Shown here in pieces: positions 1 to 8,135 of a stretch of 64,000 nt of DNA. Numbering within the stretch: position 1 is the first letter of the stretch; each line of letters opens with the position of its first letter. The notes beneath the pieces are model-generated. The model did not search any database. It was not told the origin of the DNA and saw only the letters and a program-made list of their open reading frames with translations. This DNA comes from JAJPIG01 sp035531675 (lineage in GTDB: Bacteria > Desulfobacterota > Binatia > Binatales > Binataceae), in assembly GCA_035531675.1 (NCBI GenBank), contig DATKSL010000012.1:124001-188000 (forward strand). Reading direction: 5' to 3'. The position numbers and the translations under genes were made by a program.

Positions 1-1
1 C

Positions 2-1363
2 GAAATAAAATTGAAGGTCGCGGTCACCAACAAGTGCGGGTGGACGGCCTACCGCGGCTTCGGCAAGGAAGCGGCGACCTTCCTGATGGAACGGCTGATG
101 GACGAGGTGGCGGACGCGACCGGAGTCGATCACGCGGCGGTGCGGCTTAGAAATTATATCCAGCCCGAAGAGTTTCCCTATGTTCAGGTTTCCGGCTCGA
201 TCCTCGACAGTGGCAATTATCCGGCCGCCATGGGCCGCTTGCTGAAGATGCTGGATTACGAGAACTTTGCCAAAACCCGCGAGGATGCGCGTCGGCAGGG
301 CCGTCGTATCGGTATCGGCATCAGCCACGAGCTGATGCCCGAGGGTTGTACGCTGCCGAGCTCGCTCATCAGCGGTTACGACGGCTGTACGATCCGGGTC
401 ACGCCGTCGGGCGACATCAAGGTGCTGACCGGCGTGACTTCGCCCGGCACCGGCAACGAAACCGGGATCGCGCAGATCGTCGCCGACACCCTTGGCGCCG
501 ACCTCAAACGGATCTTCGTGGTCCAGGGCGACACCGAGATTTGTCCGTTCGGGCTCGGCAACTTCAGCTCGCGCAGTATCCTGATCGGCGGCGCCGCGGC
601 GCGCGAGACGGCGATCGATATCCGCACCAAGATGTTTAAGGTCGCCTCCAAGATGCTCGAAGTGATGCCCGCCGATCTCGAGGCCGAGGATGGGCAAATT
701 TTCGTCAAGGACGTGCCCGGTCACGCGGTTGCCTTTGCCGACGTCACGCGCGCCATCTATCGCGAATCGTACGGGCCGCATGCGCTCGACTTCGAGCCCG
801 GTCTCGAAGCCACGCGCTACTATCGCACGCCCAACGTGTACCATCAGCCGCAACTGCATCCGTTCGGCGGCTTCAGCGCCTATCCGTCGTGGCCGTACGG
901 ACTGGCAGGATGCGTGGTCGAGGTCGACGCCGATACCGGCTCGGTCAAGATTATCCGCTACTGTTACGTGCACGATTCGGGCAAGATCGTGAATCCGCTG
1001 CTGGCCGAGGGTAATCTTCACGGTGGCTTCGCCCAGGGTATCGGCGGCGCGATGTACGAGAATCTGGCTTACGACGAGAACGGACAGTTGCAGACCACAA
1101 CCTTTTACGATTACACCATCCCGACCGCCGTCGAGCTGCCGAGCTTCGAGGTCGAGCATCAGGAGACGCTATCGCCGTTCAATCCGCTGGGATGCAAGGG
1201 CGTCGGCGAGTCGGGGATCGGTGCGCCGCTGAGCGCGATTTGCCGGGCGGTGGAAAACGCCTTGCCGGATCTGCGGCTGCATCTTCGAGAAACTCCGCTG
1301 ACCCCGAGCCGGGTGTGGGCGGCGATCGAACAGGCGCGCCGCGCCGGGAGTATCGAGCGGTGA
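2..1363 (+). CDS. Molybdenum hydroxylase (xanthine dehydrogenase/CO dehydrogenase family) large subunit, 5' truncated
   Basis: This is the C-terminal part (about 454 codons) of a molybdopterin-cytosine-dinucleotide-binding catalytic subunit. The reading frame is open to the window edge, so the usual N-terminal third (family length about 760-800 residues) lies outside; the TTG at 11 is not the real start. Visible motifs are the substrate-loop segment AYRGFGKEA and, near the end, KGVGESGIG, whose Glu is the conserved catalytic base of the family. The loop is not the AYRCSFR of form I CO dehydrogenase, so CO is unlikely as substrate; an aromatic aldehyde, hydroxyaromatic acyl-CoA or N-heterocycle is more plausible. 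The stop overlaps the start of the FAD subunit (GTGA), which indicates translational coupling in a large-medium-small operon. Confidence 0.93.
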   Translation, partial: EIKLKVAVTNKCGWTAYRGFGKEAATFLMERLMDEVADATGVDHAAVRLRNYIQPEEFPYVQVSGSILDSGNYPAAMGRLLKMLDYENFAKTREDARRQGRRIGIGISHELMPEGCTLPSSLISGYDGCTIRVTPSGDIKVLTGVTSPGTGNETGIAQIVADTLGADLKRIFVVQGDTEICPFGLGNFSSRSILIGGAAARETAIDIRTKMFKVASKMLEVMPADLEAEDGQIFVKDVPGHAVAFADVTRAIYRESYGPHALDFEPGLEATRYYRTPNVYHQPQLHPFGGFSAYPSWPYGLAGCVVEVDADTGSVKIIRYCYVHDSGKIVNPLLAEGNLHGGFAQGIGGAMYENLAYDENGQLQTTTFYDYTIPTAVELPSFEVEHQETLSPFNPLGCKGVGESGIGAPLSAICRAVENALPDLRLHLRETPLTPSRVWAAIEQARRAGSIER

Positions 1364-2217
1364 TATCGCAGGAAATCGAATTTTTCGCACCCAAAGAGCT
1401 GGCCGAGGCGCTCGCGATTCTGCAGCGCCATGGCGGCAACGCGCGGGCTTTATCCGGCGGGATGACGCTGGTGCCGATGATGACGCTCGGCATCGCGCAG
1501 CCCGAGGCGATCGTCAGCCTCAATCACATCGCGGCGCTCGACTATGTGGTCGAGGCACCCGAGGTGATTCGTATCGGCGCGATGACCCGCCATCGGACGC
1601 TCGAAACCAACCCGCTCATCGCGCGGCAGTTTCCGCTGCTGGCGGAGGCGGCCAGCCACATCGGCGACGTCCAGGTGCGCCATCGCGGCACCATCGGCGG
1701 CAGCCTCGCCCATTCCGATCCCGCCGCCGACTATCCGCCGATCATGCTGGCCACCGGCGCGCGCATGAAGATCGCGAGCACGGCGGGCGAGCGATGGGTC
1801 GCGGCGCGCGACTACTTCAAGGGGCTGATGCAGACCGACCTGCAGCCCGGCGAGCTGCTGGTGGAGATCGAGGTTCCCAAGCTGGCCGGCAAGTTCGGCA
1901 GCGGCTATCAGCGCTTGCATCGAATCGAAGGCAATTTTTCGATCGTCAACGCCGCCGCGGTGATCGAGAAGGGCTTCCGCTCCGTCCGCCTCGCGCTGGG
2001 CGGAGTGGGCGAGACCGCGATCCTGGTCGAGGTCGAGAAGCATTTGAAGAACGGACTCAGCGACGCTGCCCTGCAAGCCGTTTCCGACGCGGCTCATGCG
2101 GCGGCCAAGGATGCGCCGGCGGATCTCAACGGCGACAGCGGCTATCGCCAGGCGATGGCTCGCGTCTATGCACAACGCGCTGTTAAGCTGGCGGCCGCCT
2201 CCGTCCCGGCCAACTGA
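1360..2217 (+). CDS. Molybdenum hydroxylase FAD-binding (medium) subunit
   Basis: A 285-residue CoxM-type subunit that passes electrons from the 2Fe-2S subunit to an external acceptor through FAD. The PCMH-type FAD fold shows the ARALSGGMTL segment near residue 30 and the RHRGTIGGSLAHSDPAAD segment near residue 110, both typical FAD-binding stretches. The length matches the family (about 285-290). I chose the GTG at 1360 because it overlaps the large-subunit stop by 4 bases; an in-frame upstream extension would lie wholly inside the large subunit. The 2Fe-2S subunit follows 15 bases downstream. Confidence 0.94.
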   Translation: MISQEIEFFAPKELAEALAILQRHGGNARALSGGMTLVPMMTLGIAQPEAIVSLNHIAALDYVVEAPEVIRIGAMTRHRTLETNPLIARQFPLLAEAASHIGDVQVRHRGTIGGSLAHSDPAADYPPIMLATGARMKIASTAGERWVAARDYFKGLMQTDLQPGELLVEIEVPKLAGKFGSGYQRLHRIEGNFSIVNAAAVIEKGFRSVRLALGGVGETAILVEVEKHLKNGLSDAALQAVSDAAHAAAKDAPADLNGDSGYRQAMARVYAQRAVKLAAASVPAN

Positions 2218-2232
2218 GTTGTAGAGGCTGAC

Positions 2233-2712
2233 ATGAAAGTACCGATCGAAGTGACCGTCAATGGCAGGCCCCATCGCGTGGAGGCCGACACCCGCACGGT
2301 GGTGGCCGACATGCTGCGCGATCAGTTGCGGCTCACTGGAACCCACGTCGGTTGCGGCACCGGAAGCTGCGGCGCCTGCACGGTGATGCTCAACGGGCGC
2401 ACCGTCAAGTCGTGTTGCATCCTGGCGCCGGATGTCGACGGCCAGGAGATCATGACTATCGAGGGATTGGCCGACGACCCGCACCATCTGCATCCGCTGC
2501 AGGAGGCGTTCGTGGTGAATCACGGCCTGCAATGCGGCTACTGCACGCCCGGGATGGTGTTGTCGGCGCTGCAACTGCTGAACGAGAATCCACATCCGGC
2601 GGAAGCGGAAATTCGCCGCGGTATCGCGGGCAACCTGTGCCGATGCACCGGCTATCAATTCATCGTCAAATCGATCAACGCGGCGGCCGAGAAGATGGCG
2701 CCGGAGAAATAG
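2233..2712 (+). CDS. Molybdenum hydroxylase 2Fe-2S (small) subunit
   Basis: A 159-residue CoxS-type iron-sulfur subunit carrying two 2Fe-2S clusters. The plant-ferredoxin-like N-terminal domain has C41, C46, C49 and C61; the helical C-terminal domain has C101, C104, C136 and C138 in the patterns CGYCTPGM and CRCTGY. All eight ligands are present. It completes the three-subunit enzyme with the two upstream genes. There is no signal peptide, so the complex is expected in the cytoplasm. Confidence 0.96.
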   Translation: MKVPIEVTVNGRPHRVEADTRTVVADMLRDQLRLTGTHVGCGTGSCGACTVMLNGRTVKSCCILAPDVDGQEIMTIEGLADDPHHLHPLQEAFVVNHGLQCGYCTPGMVLSALQLLNENPHPAEAEIRRGIAGNLCRCTGYQFIVKSINAAAEKMAPEK

Positions 2713-2733
2713 CCAGTCGGAGATTCGCACACC

Positions 2734-3429
2734 ATGGAGAAGATCAAGCTCTACCAGTGGCCGGCGATTCCGGGACTCGAATCGGCCTCGCCGTTCTGCA
2801 TGAAGATCCACTGGGCGTTGCGCTACAAGCACCTGCCGTTCGAGGCGGTGACGATGGGCGATCGGGACGCGGTGGTGGCGCTCAACCCGCGCGCCAAGCT
2901 GCCCGCGCTCGGTTACGGCGATACGACGATAATCGATTCGAGCGACATCATGCGCTTCATCGAGGAGCGCCATCCCGAGCCGCGGCTCTACCCGCGCGAT
3001 CCGGCACTGCGCGCCAAGGCGATTATCCTGGAGGACTGGGGCGACGAATCGCTTTACTGGCATCTGGTCTACGAGCGCTGGCAGATCGAGGATCAATTCG
3101 AGCAATACGGCGCGCAACTGTTCCCGGGCGCTCCCCAACCGGTCCGGCGCCAGTTGCGCGAGGGTGTGGTCCAGGGGCTCCACGGACAGGGCTTCGGCCG
3201 CATGACGGTCGAGCAGCATCGCGAGAAGTTCGGCGAGTCGCTCGACGCGCTGGAGGCGGTGCTCGACGGCGAGTTCCTATGCGGCAAGGAGTTGAGCGTC
3301 GCCGACCTGGGCGTGGCCGCCGAGGTTGGCGGGCTCGACCTGCCGCTGACGCCGGTGGCGAGCGCCGCAGTGCGCAAACGGGCCAAGGTCGTGCGATGGC
3401 TTGATCGCGTGGCAAAGGCGGTGGCCTGA
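2734..3429 (+). CDS. Glutathione S-transferase-like protein
   Basis: A 231-residue protein with an N-terminal thioredoxin-like GST domain (residues about 4-85, including SPFCMKIHWAL and the cis-Pro region KLPALGYGD followed by IIDSSDI) and a helical C-terminal domain ending in the usual LSVADLGVAAEV motif. The cysteine in SPFC may act in place of the catalytic Ser or Tyr, as in omega- or beta-like GSTs. It starts 21 bases after the small-subunit stop on the same strand, so it probably belongs to the molybdenum hydroxylase operon. Possible roles are glutathione-dependent ether cleavage, isomerisation or detoxification of the same substrate family; the real substrate cannot be read from sequence. 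Confidence 0.85.
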   Translation: MEKIKLYQWPAIPGLESASPFCMKIHWALRYKHLPFEAVTMGDRDAVVALNPRAKLPALGYGDTTIIDSSDIMRFIEERHPEPRLYPRDPALRAKAIILEDWGDESLYWHLVYERWQIEDQFEQYGAQLFPGAPQPVRRQLREGVVQGLHGQGFGRMTVEQHREKFGESLDALEAVLDGEFLCGKELSVADLGVAAEVGGLDLPLTPVASAAVRKRAKVVRWLDRVAKAVA

Positions 3430-3461
3430 CCGACAGTCGGTGAGGCGCTAACCGCTGGCCG

Positions 3462-4784
3462 CTAATCCTGCGCAGTCATCAGGTCGAGCCAGGCGCGGGA
3501 CTGATTACGCATCGGCAACTCGCTGGTGCCGGTCCCGCTGATGCTCCCGCTTTCCGCCGCGTCGTGACCCGCGTTGCGATGCAGGCTGACCCAGTCGCTG
3601 GCCGCGACCGTCAGTCCCTCTTGTACGCGATAGAGCGCCTCCAGATCGTCGGGCATCATGTTCGATGACGGCGTATTCATCAGCATCGCGTAGGCCAGCG
3701 TGCGGCGGTAGCTCTCGGCCGGCGCCCCGATCAGGCGGAAGGTGTAAGCCTCGACCAGCGTGCGATCGACTGCCAGGGGCCGGATGACGCGCAATTGATG
3801 GAACGCGGCCTGGACGGTCACGCTCGGATAGACGATCGAATTGTGGCGGTTGACCGACAGGATCTCGCGCATCCGCTCGGTGCCGTACGCCTGCTCGAGG
3901 GCCGCGACGTAGGGGCGCTCGTAGCTGTCCGGATTGAAGAATCCGCCCATCAGGCTGTGCCCGTTCGGAAAGCCGGCAACCCCAATCTGATCCATCGTCG
4001 CTTGCGGCGTGCCGTTCTTGCCGATGGTCGAGAGCGTATCGCCGACCCATGAATGCTCCGGAGTCTCGGGATCGCTCATCCGATCCAGTTGCGTGTGCGC
4101 CGATTCGATCGCCGACTCGTGCACGCTCAGCGCATGCATCGTGTCGTTGAGATTTTCCAGGAACAGTTTCCAGTTGCTGCGCAGGATGAAGCGGAACGGC
4201 CGCCCGGCGATCTCGATGCGTCCGCCCGGCGCGCGATCGACCATGTCGTCGAGTGAACTGGCGATGCCGCCCAGGAAGGTGCGCAAGTCCGGTCCCTGCG
4301 CGGCGAGACTCGCAAAGACGAAGCCCTGATAGCTATCGACCCGCGCCACCCGCGGTATCGAGAACGCCGGGTCGCTCGAATCGAAGGCGGTGCCGTCGTA
4401 GCCGCGGCGCAGCGGCACCGACAGCACCGTGCCGTCGGTGCGAAAGGTCCAGCCATGGTAGCAGCATCGAAAATGACGCAGGTTGCCGGCCTCGACGACC
4501 AGCCGCGCGCCGCGATGGCCGCAGCGGTTGTAGAGTATCCGAATCGACCCGTCGTCGTGCCGCACCATGATCACTGGCTGACGTCCGATCTGCGCCGTGA
4601 TGTAGTCGCCGCGCTTGGGCAGCTGGCTCTCGTGTCCGACATAAATCCAGCTGCGCTCGAAAATCCGCTCGATCTCGACGGCGAAGATCGCGGGATCGAC
4701 GTAGATCGCGCGATGGACCCGGTTCGGTTCCACCAAGCGGCGAATTTCCTCGCGGCTGGGCCTGGCGACTTCGGCTCCGGCCAT
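3462..4784 (-). CDS. Rieske aromatic-ring-hydroxylating oxygenase, alpha subunit (copy 1)
   Basis: A 440-residue oxygenase component. The N-terminal Rieske domain binds 2Fe-2S through C88, H90, C107 and H110. The C-terminal catalytic domain has the non-haem iron signature NDTMHALSVH (D214, H217, H222; the third carboxylate lies further on). The start is supported by GGAGG 6 bases upstream. No beta subunit, ferredoxin or reductase gene lies nearby, so electrons must come from elsewhere. The gene converges with the GST-like gene and diverges over 75 bases from the flavoprotein at 4859, which could share a control region with it. Ring dihydroxylation, O-demethylation or monooxygenation are all possible for this family. 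Confidence 0.92.
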   Translation of the reverse strand: MAGAEVARPSREEIRRLVEPNRVHRAIYVDPAIFAVEIERIFERSWIYVGHESQLPKRGDYITAQIGRQPVIMVRHDDGSIRILYNRCGHRGARLVVEAGNLRHFRCCYHGWTFRTDGTVLSVPLRRGYDGTAFDSSDPAFSIPRVARVDSYQGFVFASLAAQGPDLRTFLGGIASSLDDMVDRAPGGRIEIAGRPFRFILRSNWKLFLENLNDTMHALSVHESAIESAHTQLDRMSDPETPEHSWVGDTLSTIGKNGTPQATMDQIGVAGFPNGHSLMGGFFNPDSYERPYVAALEQAYGTERMREILSVNRHNSIVYPSVTVQAAFHQLRVIRPLAVDRTLVEAYTFRLIGAPAESYRRTLAYAMLMNTPSSNMMPDDLEALYRVQEGLTVAASDWVSLHRNAGHDAAESGSISGTGTSELPMRNQSRAWLDLMTAQD

Positions 4785-4858
4785 GTCCCACCTCCAACGC
4801 GATTGAGGTTATCGCAATTTCCCTCACCTGAGCTAATCTCTCGTGACTGGAGCGAACG

Positions 4859-6367
4859 ATGACGATTATCCCGAAAGCTTTTTGGGACGAACTGGGCCGC
4901 GAGCTGGGCGCCGAGGCGATCGACTTTTCGACCGCGACGATCGCCGAGTACGGCGCCAACATGATGCCCTCGGGCGATCGCCTCCCCGGCGGCGTGGTCT
5001 ATCCGGCCTCGACGGCCGAGGTGCAGGCGGTGGTCCGCGCCGCCAATCGCAATCGCGTGACACTGTGGCCAATCAGCACCGGCCGCAACGTCGGTATCGG
5101 CGAGAAGAGCCCGGTCCGCGCAGGGCAGGTGGTGGTTCATCTCGGCCGCCGCATGAACCGTATCCACGAAATCGACGAGACCTTGTGCTTCGCCGAAATC
5201 GATCCGGGCGTGACCTTCAAGCAGCTTTACGACGAGCTCGGACGCCGCGGCCATAAGCTCATGATGTCCAGCACCTCAGGTCCGACCGACGGCAGTATCG
5301 TCGGCAACGCGATCGACAAGGGCGCGGGCTACACGCCGTACTTCGATCATTTCGGCATGACTTGCGGGCTCGAGGTCGTGCTCGGCGACGGCCGTCTCTT
5401 GCGCACCGCCGACGGCGCCTCGCCGGGCGCGAAGACCTGGCATCTCTCCAAGTACGGACTGGGCCCGTTCCTCGACGGCCTGTTCGTGCAATCCAACTTC
5501 GGTATCGTGACGCGCGCCGGAGTATGGCTGATGCCGCGGCCGCCGGTAATCCGCGCCTTCATCTTCACCTTTCCCGACGACGACGACTTCGGCACGATTA
5601 TCGATCTGATTCGCCCGCTCAAGCTCAACAACCTGGTGCCGACGCTGCTCAAGGTCACCAATGACGTCTACGGATTCGGCACCGTCGAAACCTATCCGTA
5701 CGATCGCACCGGCGGCCGTACGCCGCTGCCCGACGAGCTGCGGCGCGAGCTGCAGCGCAAACACGGCATCGGCTCCTGGACCGTGAGCGGCGCTTTCTAC
5801 GGCGATTCCGAGGAGACCGTGCGCCCGATGGTCGAGCGTGTTCGCCGCCATTTCGAGCGCAGCGGCAAGGCCAGCTATGTGAGCCATGAGCAGGCGCTCG
5901 AGAGCCGCATTTTCAAGATTCATCTCGATACCTTTTCCGGCACGCCGACCGAGGAGGAGATGCCGCTGCACGATTGGCGTCCGGGCGGCGGCTCGATCTG
6001 GTTTCTGCCGACCACGCCGATGGTCGGCTCGATCGCCAACGATCATCAGCGCATGTCGCGCCGGATTCTTGCCAGCTACGGCTTCGAGTTCATCACCGAG
6101 TACGTATGCACCGGGCGCGCCAGCCGCGCGCTGCATCCGCTGATCTTCAATCGCCAGGACGCCGATGAAAGCCGGCGAGCCGGCGAATGCTTTCGCGCCC
6201 TGATGGCGGCCTATGCGGAGGCGGGCTATCCGATTTCGCGCGCGCCGACCGAGTTCCAGGAAGAGGCCATGGCAAGACTTCAAGTAACGCCTCAAGTCTG
6301 CGGCGACCTCAAACGGGCGCTCGATCCCAACGGCGTGATTGCGCCGGGCAAATATGGAATCGTGTAG
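4859..6367 (+). CDS. VAO/PCMH-family FAD-linked oxidase (copy 1)
   Basis: A 502-residue flavoprotein of the vanillyl-alcohol oxidase / p-cresol methylhydroxylase family, which oxidises 4-alkylphenols or 4-hydroxybenzylic alcohols through a quinone methide. The PCMH-type FAD domain covers about residues 30-220 (STGRNVGIGE, SSTSGPTDGSIVGNAIDKG), and the C-terminal FAD-linked oxidase domain ends in the conserved ALDPNGVIAPGKYGI. The start has GGAG 6 bases upstream. The segment around residue 420 reads SRALHPLIFNRQDAD, with one His where its paralogue at 11069-12643 has a His pair. Unlike the pair at 9.1-12.6 kb, no cytochrome gene is adjacent, so it may be an oxidase or use a distant acceptor. 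Confidence 0.9.
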   Translation: MTIIPKAFWDELGRELGAEAIDFSTATIAEYGANMMPSGDRLPGGVVYPASTAEVQAVVRAANRNRVTLWPISTGRNVGIGEKSPVRAGQVVVHLGRRMNRIHEIDETLCFAEIDPGVTFKQLYDELGRRGHKLMMSSTSGPTDGSIVGNAIDKGAGYTPYFDHFGMTCGLEVVLGDGRLLRTADGASPGAKTWHLSKYGLGPFLDGLFVQSNFGIVTRAGVWLMPRPPVIRAFIFTFPDDDDFGTIIDLIRPLKLNNLVPTLLKVTNDVYGFGTVETYPYDRTGGRTPLPDELRRELQRKHGIGSWTVSGAFYGDSEETVRPMVERVRRHFERSGKASYVSHEQALESRIFKIHLDTFSGTPTEEEMPLHDWRPGGGSIWFLPTTPMVGSIANDHQRMSRRILASYGFEFITEYVCTGRASRALHPLIFNRQDADESRRAGECFRALMAAYAEAGYPISRAPTEFQEEAMARLQVTPQVCGDLKRALDPNGVIAPGKYGIV

Positions 6368-6466
6368 CCGGGTCGGCGCGCGCCGAGGCCTGTGACGGCG
6401 ACCGCGCACATCGGTATAGTGCCGGCTGGACAAATCGACCTGCAATCGAAGGAAAGGGAACTGTAG

Positions 6467-7486
6467 ATGGCTCTGTTAGATGTGCCCGTGATCGATATCG
6501 CACCTGCCCTGACGAATGATCGCGATGCCAAGCGCAAGGTGGCCGCGGCGGTCAACCGCGCCTGCGAAGAGATCGGCTTTCTGGTCGTCACCGGTCACGG
6601 TGTCGCCCCCGCGCTCTGCAGCCAGGTGTTCGATGAATCGGCGGCGTTCTTCGCGCTGCCGCTCGAGGAAAAGCTCAAGGTCAAGCAGTGGGCCGACGAG
6701 ATTCCGCGTGGCTTCAGCGCGATCGAGGCGGAGAGCGTCGCTTACAGCCGCCTCAACCGCACGCCCGGCGATCTCAAGGAATCGTTTACTATCGGGCAGC
6801 TTGAGATCCCCAACGACGACTATCACCGGCGCCCCGAAGCGCAGAGCTTCTTCGCCGAGAATCGATGGCCGGCAGGCCTGCCCGCGCTAAAAACCGCCTA
6901 CAGCCAATACTTTCAAGTGATGGAAAGGGTGGCGGCAAACGTGTTGCGGATCTTCGCCCTGGCGCTCGATATTCGCGAGGATTTTTTCGACGCGGAGATT
7001 GACCGGCACATCAGCGTGCTGCGGGTGATCAATTATCCCGACCAGACTCAAGCGCCGCTGCCCGGCCAGCTACGCGCCGGCGAACATTCCGACTACGGCA
7101 CGCTGACCATTCTGCGCCATGAGAATGAGTATCGGCCCGGCGGTCTGCAGGTGCAGAATCGCGCCGGCGACTGGGTCGATGTGCCGATGGTGCCCGGTTC
7201 GCTGGTGATCAACCTGGGCGACATGATGCAGCGTTGGACCAACGATCGTTGGGTGTCGACGATGCATAGGGTGGTCAATCCGCCGCGCGAGCAGGCGCTG
7301 AACAGCCGCCGCATGTCGCTGGTCTTCTTCCATGAGACCAACTACGACACGTTGGTCGAGTGCCTGCCGAATTGCAGCAGCGCCGCCAATCCGCCCAAGT
7401 ATTCGCCGGTAACCTGCGGCGAGTACCTGCGGCTGAAATTTACCCGCCAAGTCACCTTCGACCGGGCGGAGGCGAACGTCAACTGA
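6467..7486 (+). CDS. 2-oxoglutarate/Fe(II)-dependent oxygenase, isopenicillin-N-synthase-like
   Basis: A 339-residue soluble protein with the N-terminal DIOX_N segment (VIDIAP, EEIGFLVVTGHGV) and a C-terminal 2OG-FeII_Oxy core. The iron facial triad is visible as H207, D209 and H267 (EHSDYGTLT, STMHRVVNPP), and the 2-oxoglutarate-binding Arg lies in SRRMSLVFFH. It follows the flavoprotein by 99 bases on the same strand and may be co-transcribed. Members of this family hydroxylate, desaturate or O-demethylate small molecules; the specific substrate is unknown. Confidence 0.92.
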   Translation: MALLDVPVIDIAPALTNDRDAKRKVAAAVNRACEEIGFLVVTGHGVAPALCSQVFDESAAFFALPLEEKLKVKQWADEIPRGFSAIEAESVAYSRLNRTPGDLKESFTIGQLEIPNDDYHRRPEAQSFFAENRWPAGLPALKTAYSQYFQVMERVAANVLRIFALALDIREDFFDAEIDRHISVLRVINYPDQTQAPLPGQLRAGEHSDYGTLTILRHENEYRPGGLQVQNRAGDWVDVPMVPGSLVINLGDMMQRWTNDRWVSTMHRVVNPPREQALNSRRMSLVFFHETNYDTLVECLPNCSSAANPPKYSPVTCGEYLRLKFTRQVTFDRAEANVN

Positions 7487-7521
7487 CGGGAAGTTGAACG
7501 GCGGCGCGCCGAAGCGCGTTC

Positions 7522-7737
7522 TTATGCGTCAGCCGCAACCGCCGTGGCGACAGCTCCGGTTTGCGACTGAACGCTCGCTATCGCCGACTGGTACGCGCTG
7601 CGCGATGCGTGCTTCGCTCCATAGTTGTAGTGGGACGGTGCGTAGCAGTGAATCATGAAAAACGCCACAATCGCGGCGACCACGACGGTGCCGATAACCA
7701 TCATGGCGATGGTGCGGACGGGAACTCCCTCGTTCAT
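7522..7737 (-). CDS. Small single-span membrane protein, unknown function
   Basis: A 71-residue protein with one clear transmembrane helix at about residues 8-28 (IAMMVIGTVVVAAIVAFF) and a polar, Ala/Ser/Gln-rich tail. An AAGGAG Shine-Dalgarno sequence 5 bases before the ATG argues that it is translated. It is the last gene of the minus-strand catabolic array, 25 bases after the EthD-like gene, and converges with the 2-oxoglutarate oxygenase. I do not recognise the family. Confidence 0.6.
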   Translation of the reverse strand: MNEGVPVRTIAMMVIGTVVVAAIVAFFMIHCYAPSHYNYGAKHASRSAYQSAIASVQSQTGAVATAVAADA

Positions 7738-7762
7738 CGAATCTCCTTTCGCCTGAGCGACA

Positions 7763-8122
7763 TTATTTGCGATGGCCCGATGGATCGCAATCGACTACTT
7801 CGCTGATCATCACGTCCGGATCGGATTGCGTGTAGTTGGGCCAATCCGCCTTGAGCTCGCGGGCGGCCTCTTCGATCCCGAATACGCGGATGAACGCGTC
7901 GGCGTCATCCTTGGTATTGAAATAGAGCGAGTTGGTGAGATGGTAGGGCAGGGTGAGCCCCGGCGGCGCGTACGGATTCGCGTGGGCTTCGACTCTGACC
8001 GGACTCACGCCGCAATGTTTCTTGAGCAGCCGCAAACCCATCGGCAGATGGACCTCGAACCAGTGCTTGAGGTTGAAGGTCGAGCCGGGCTTGTTCGGAT
8101 ACATTACTTCGACGCGATACAT
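7763..8122 (-). CDS. EthD-domain protein
   Basis: A 119-residue ferredoxin-like-fold protein of the EthD / dimeric alpha-beta barrel type. It begins MYRVEVMYPN and has the HWFEVHLPMGLRLL segment (the His and nearby residues are typical of EthD proteins) and a C-terminal ADAFIRVFG...EAARELKADWPNY segment. I chose the ATG at 8122 because GGAGG lies 6 bases upstream; longer readings run back into the PhyH gene. EthD proteins often sit in aromatic or ether degradation operons and may bind unstable phenolic intermediates. The gene starts 13 bases after the PhyH stop. Confidence 0.82.
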   Translation of the reverse strand: MYRVEVMYPNKPGSTFNLKHWFEVHLPMGLRLLKKHCGVSPVRVEAHANPYAPPGLTLPYHLTNSLYFNTKDDADAFIRVFGIEEAARELKADWPNYTQSDPDVMISEVVDCDPSGHRK

Positions 8123-8135
8123 CGCAGTCCTCCAG

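Noticed and set aside
1450..3219. Long open frame on the minus strand opposite the FAD and 2Fe-2S subunit genes
   Set aside because: It mirrors well-supported plus-strand genes, has no domain I recognise, and is Arg/His/Asp-rich in the way antisense frames of GC-rich genes are.
3429..3441. Small inverted repeat accgac-a-gtcggt between convergent genes
   Set aside because: A one-base loop cannot form a stable hairpin and there is no T-run, so I did not call it a terminator.
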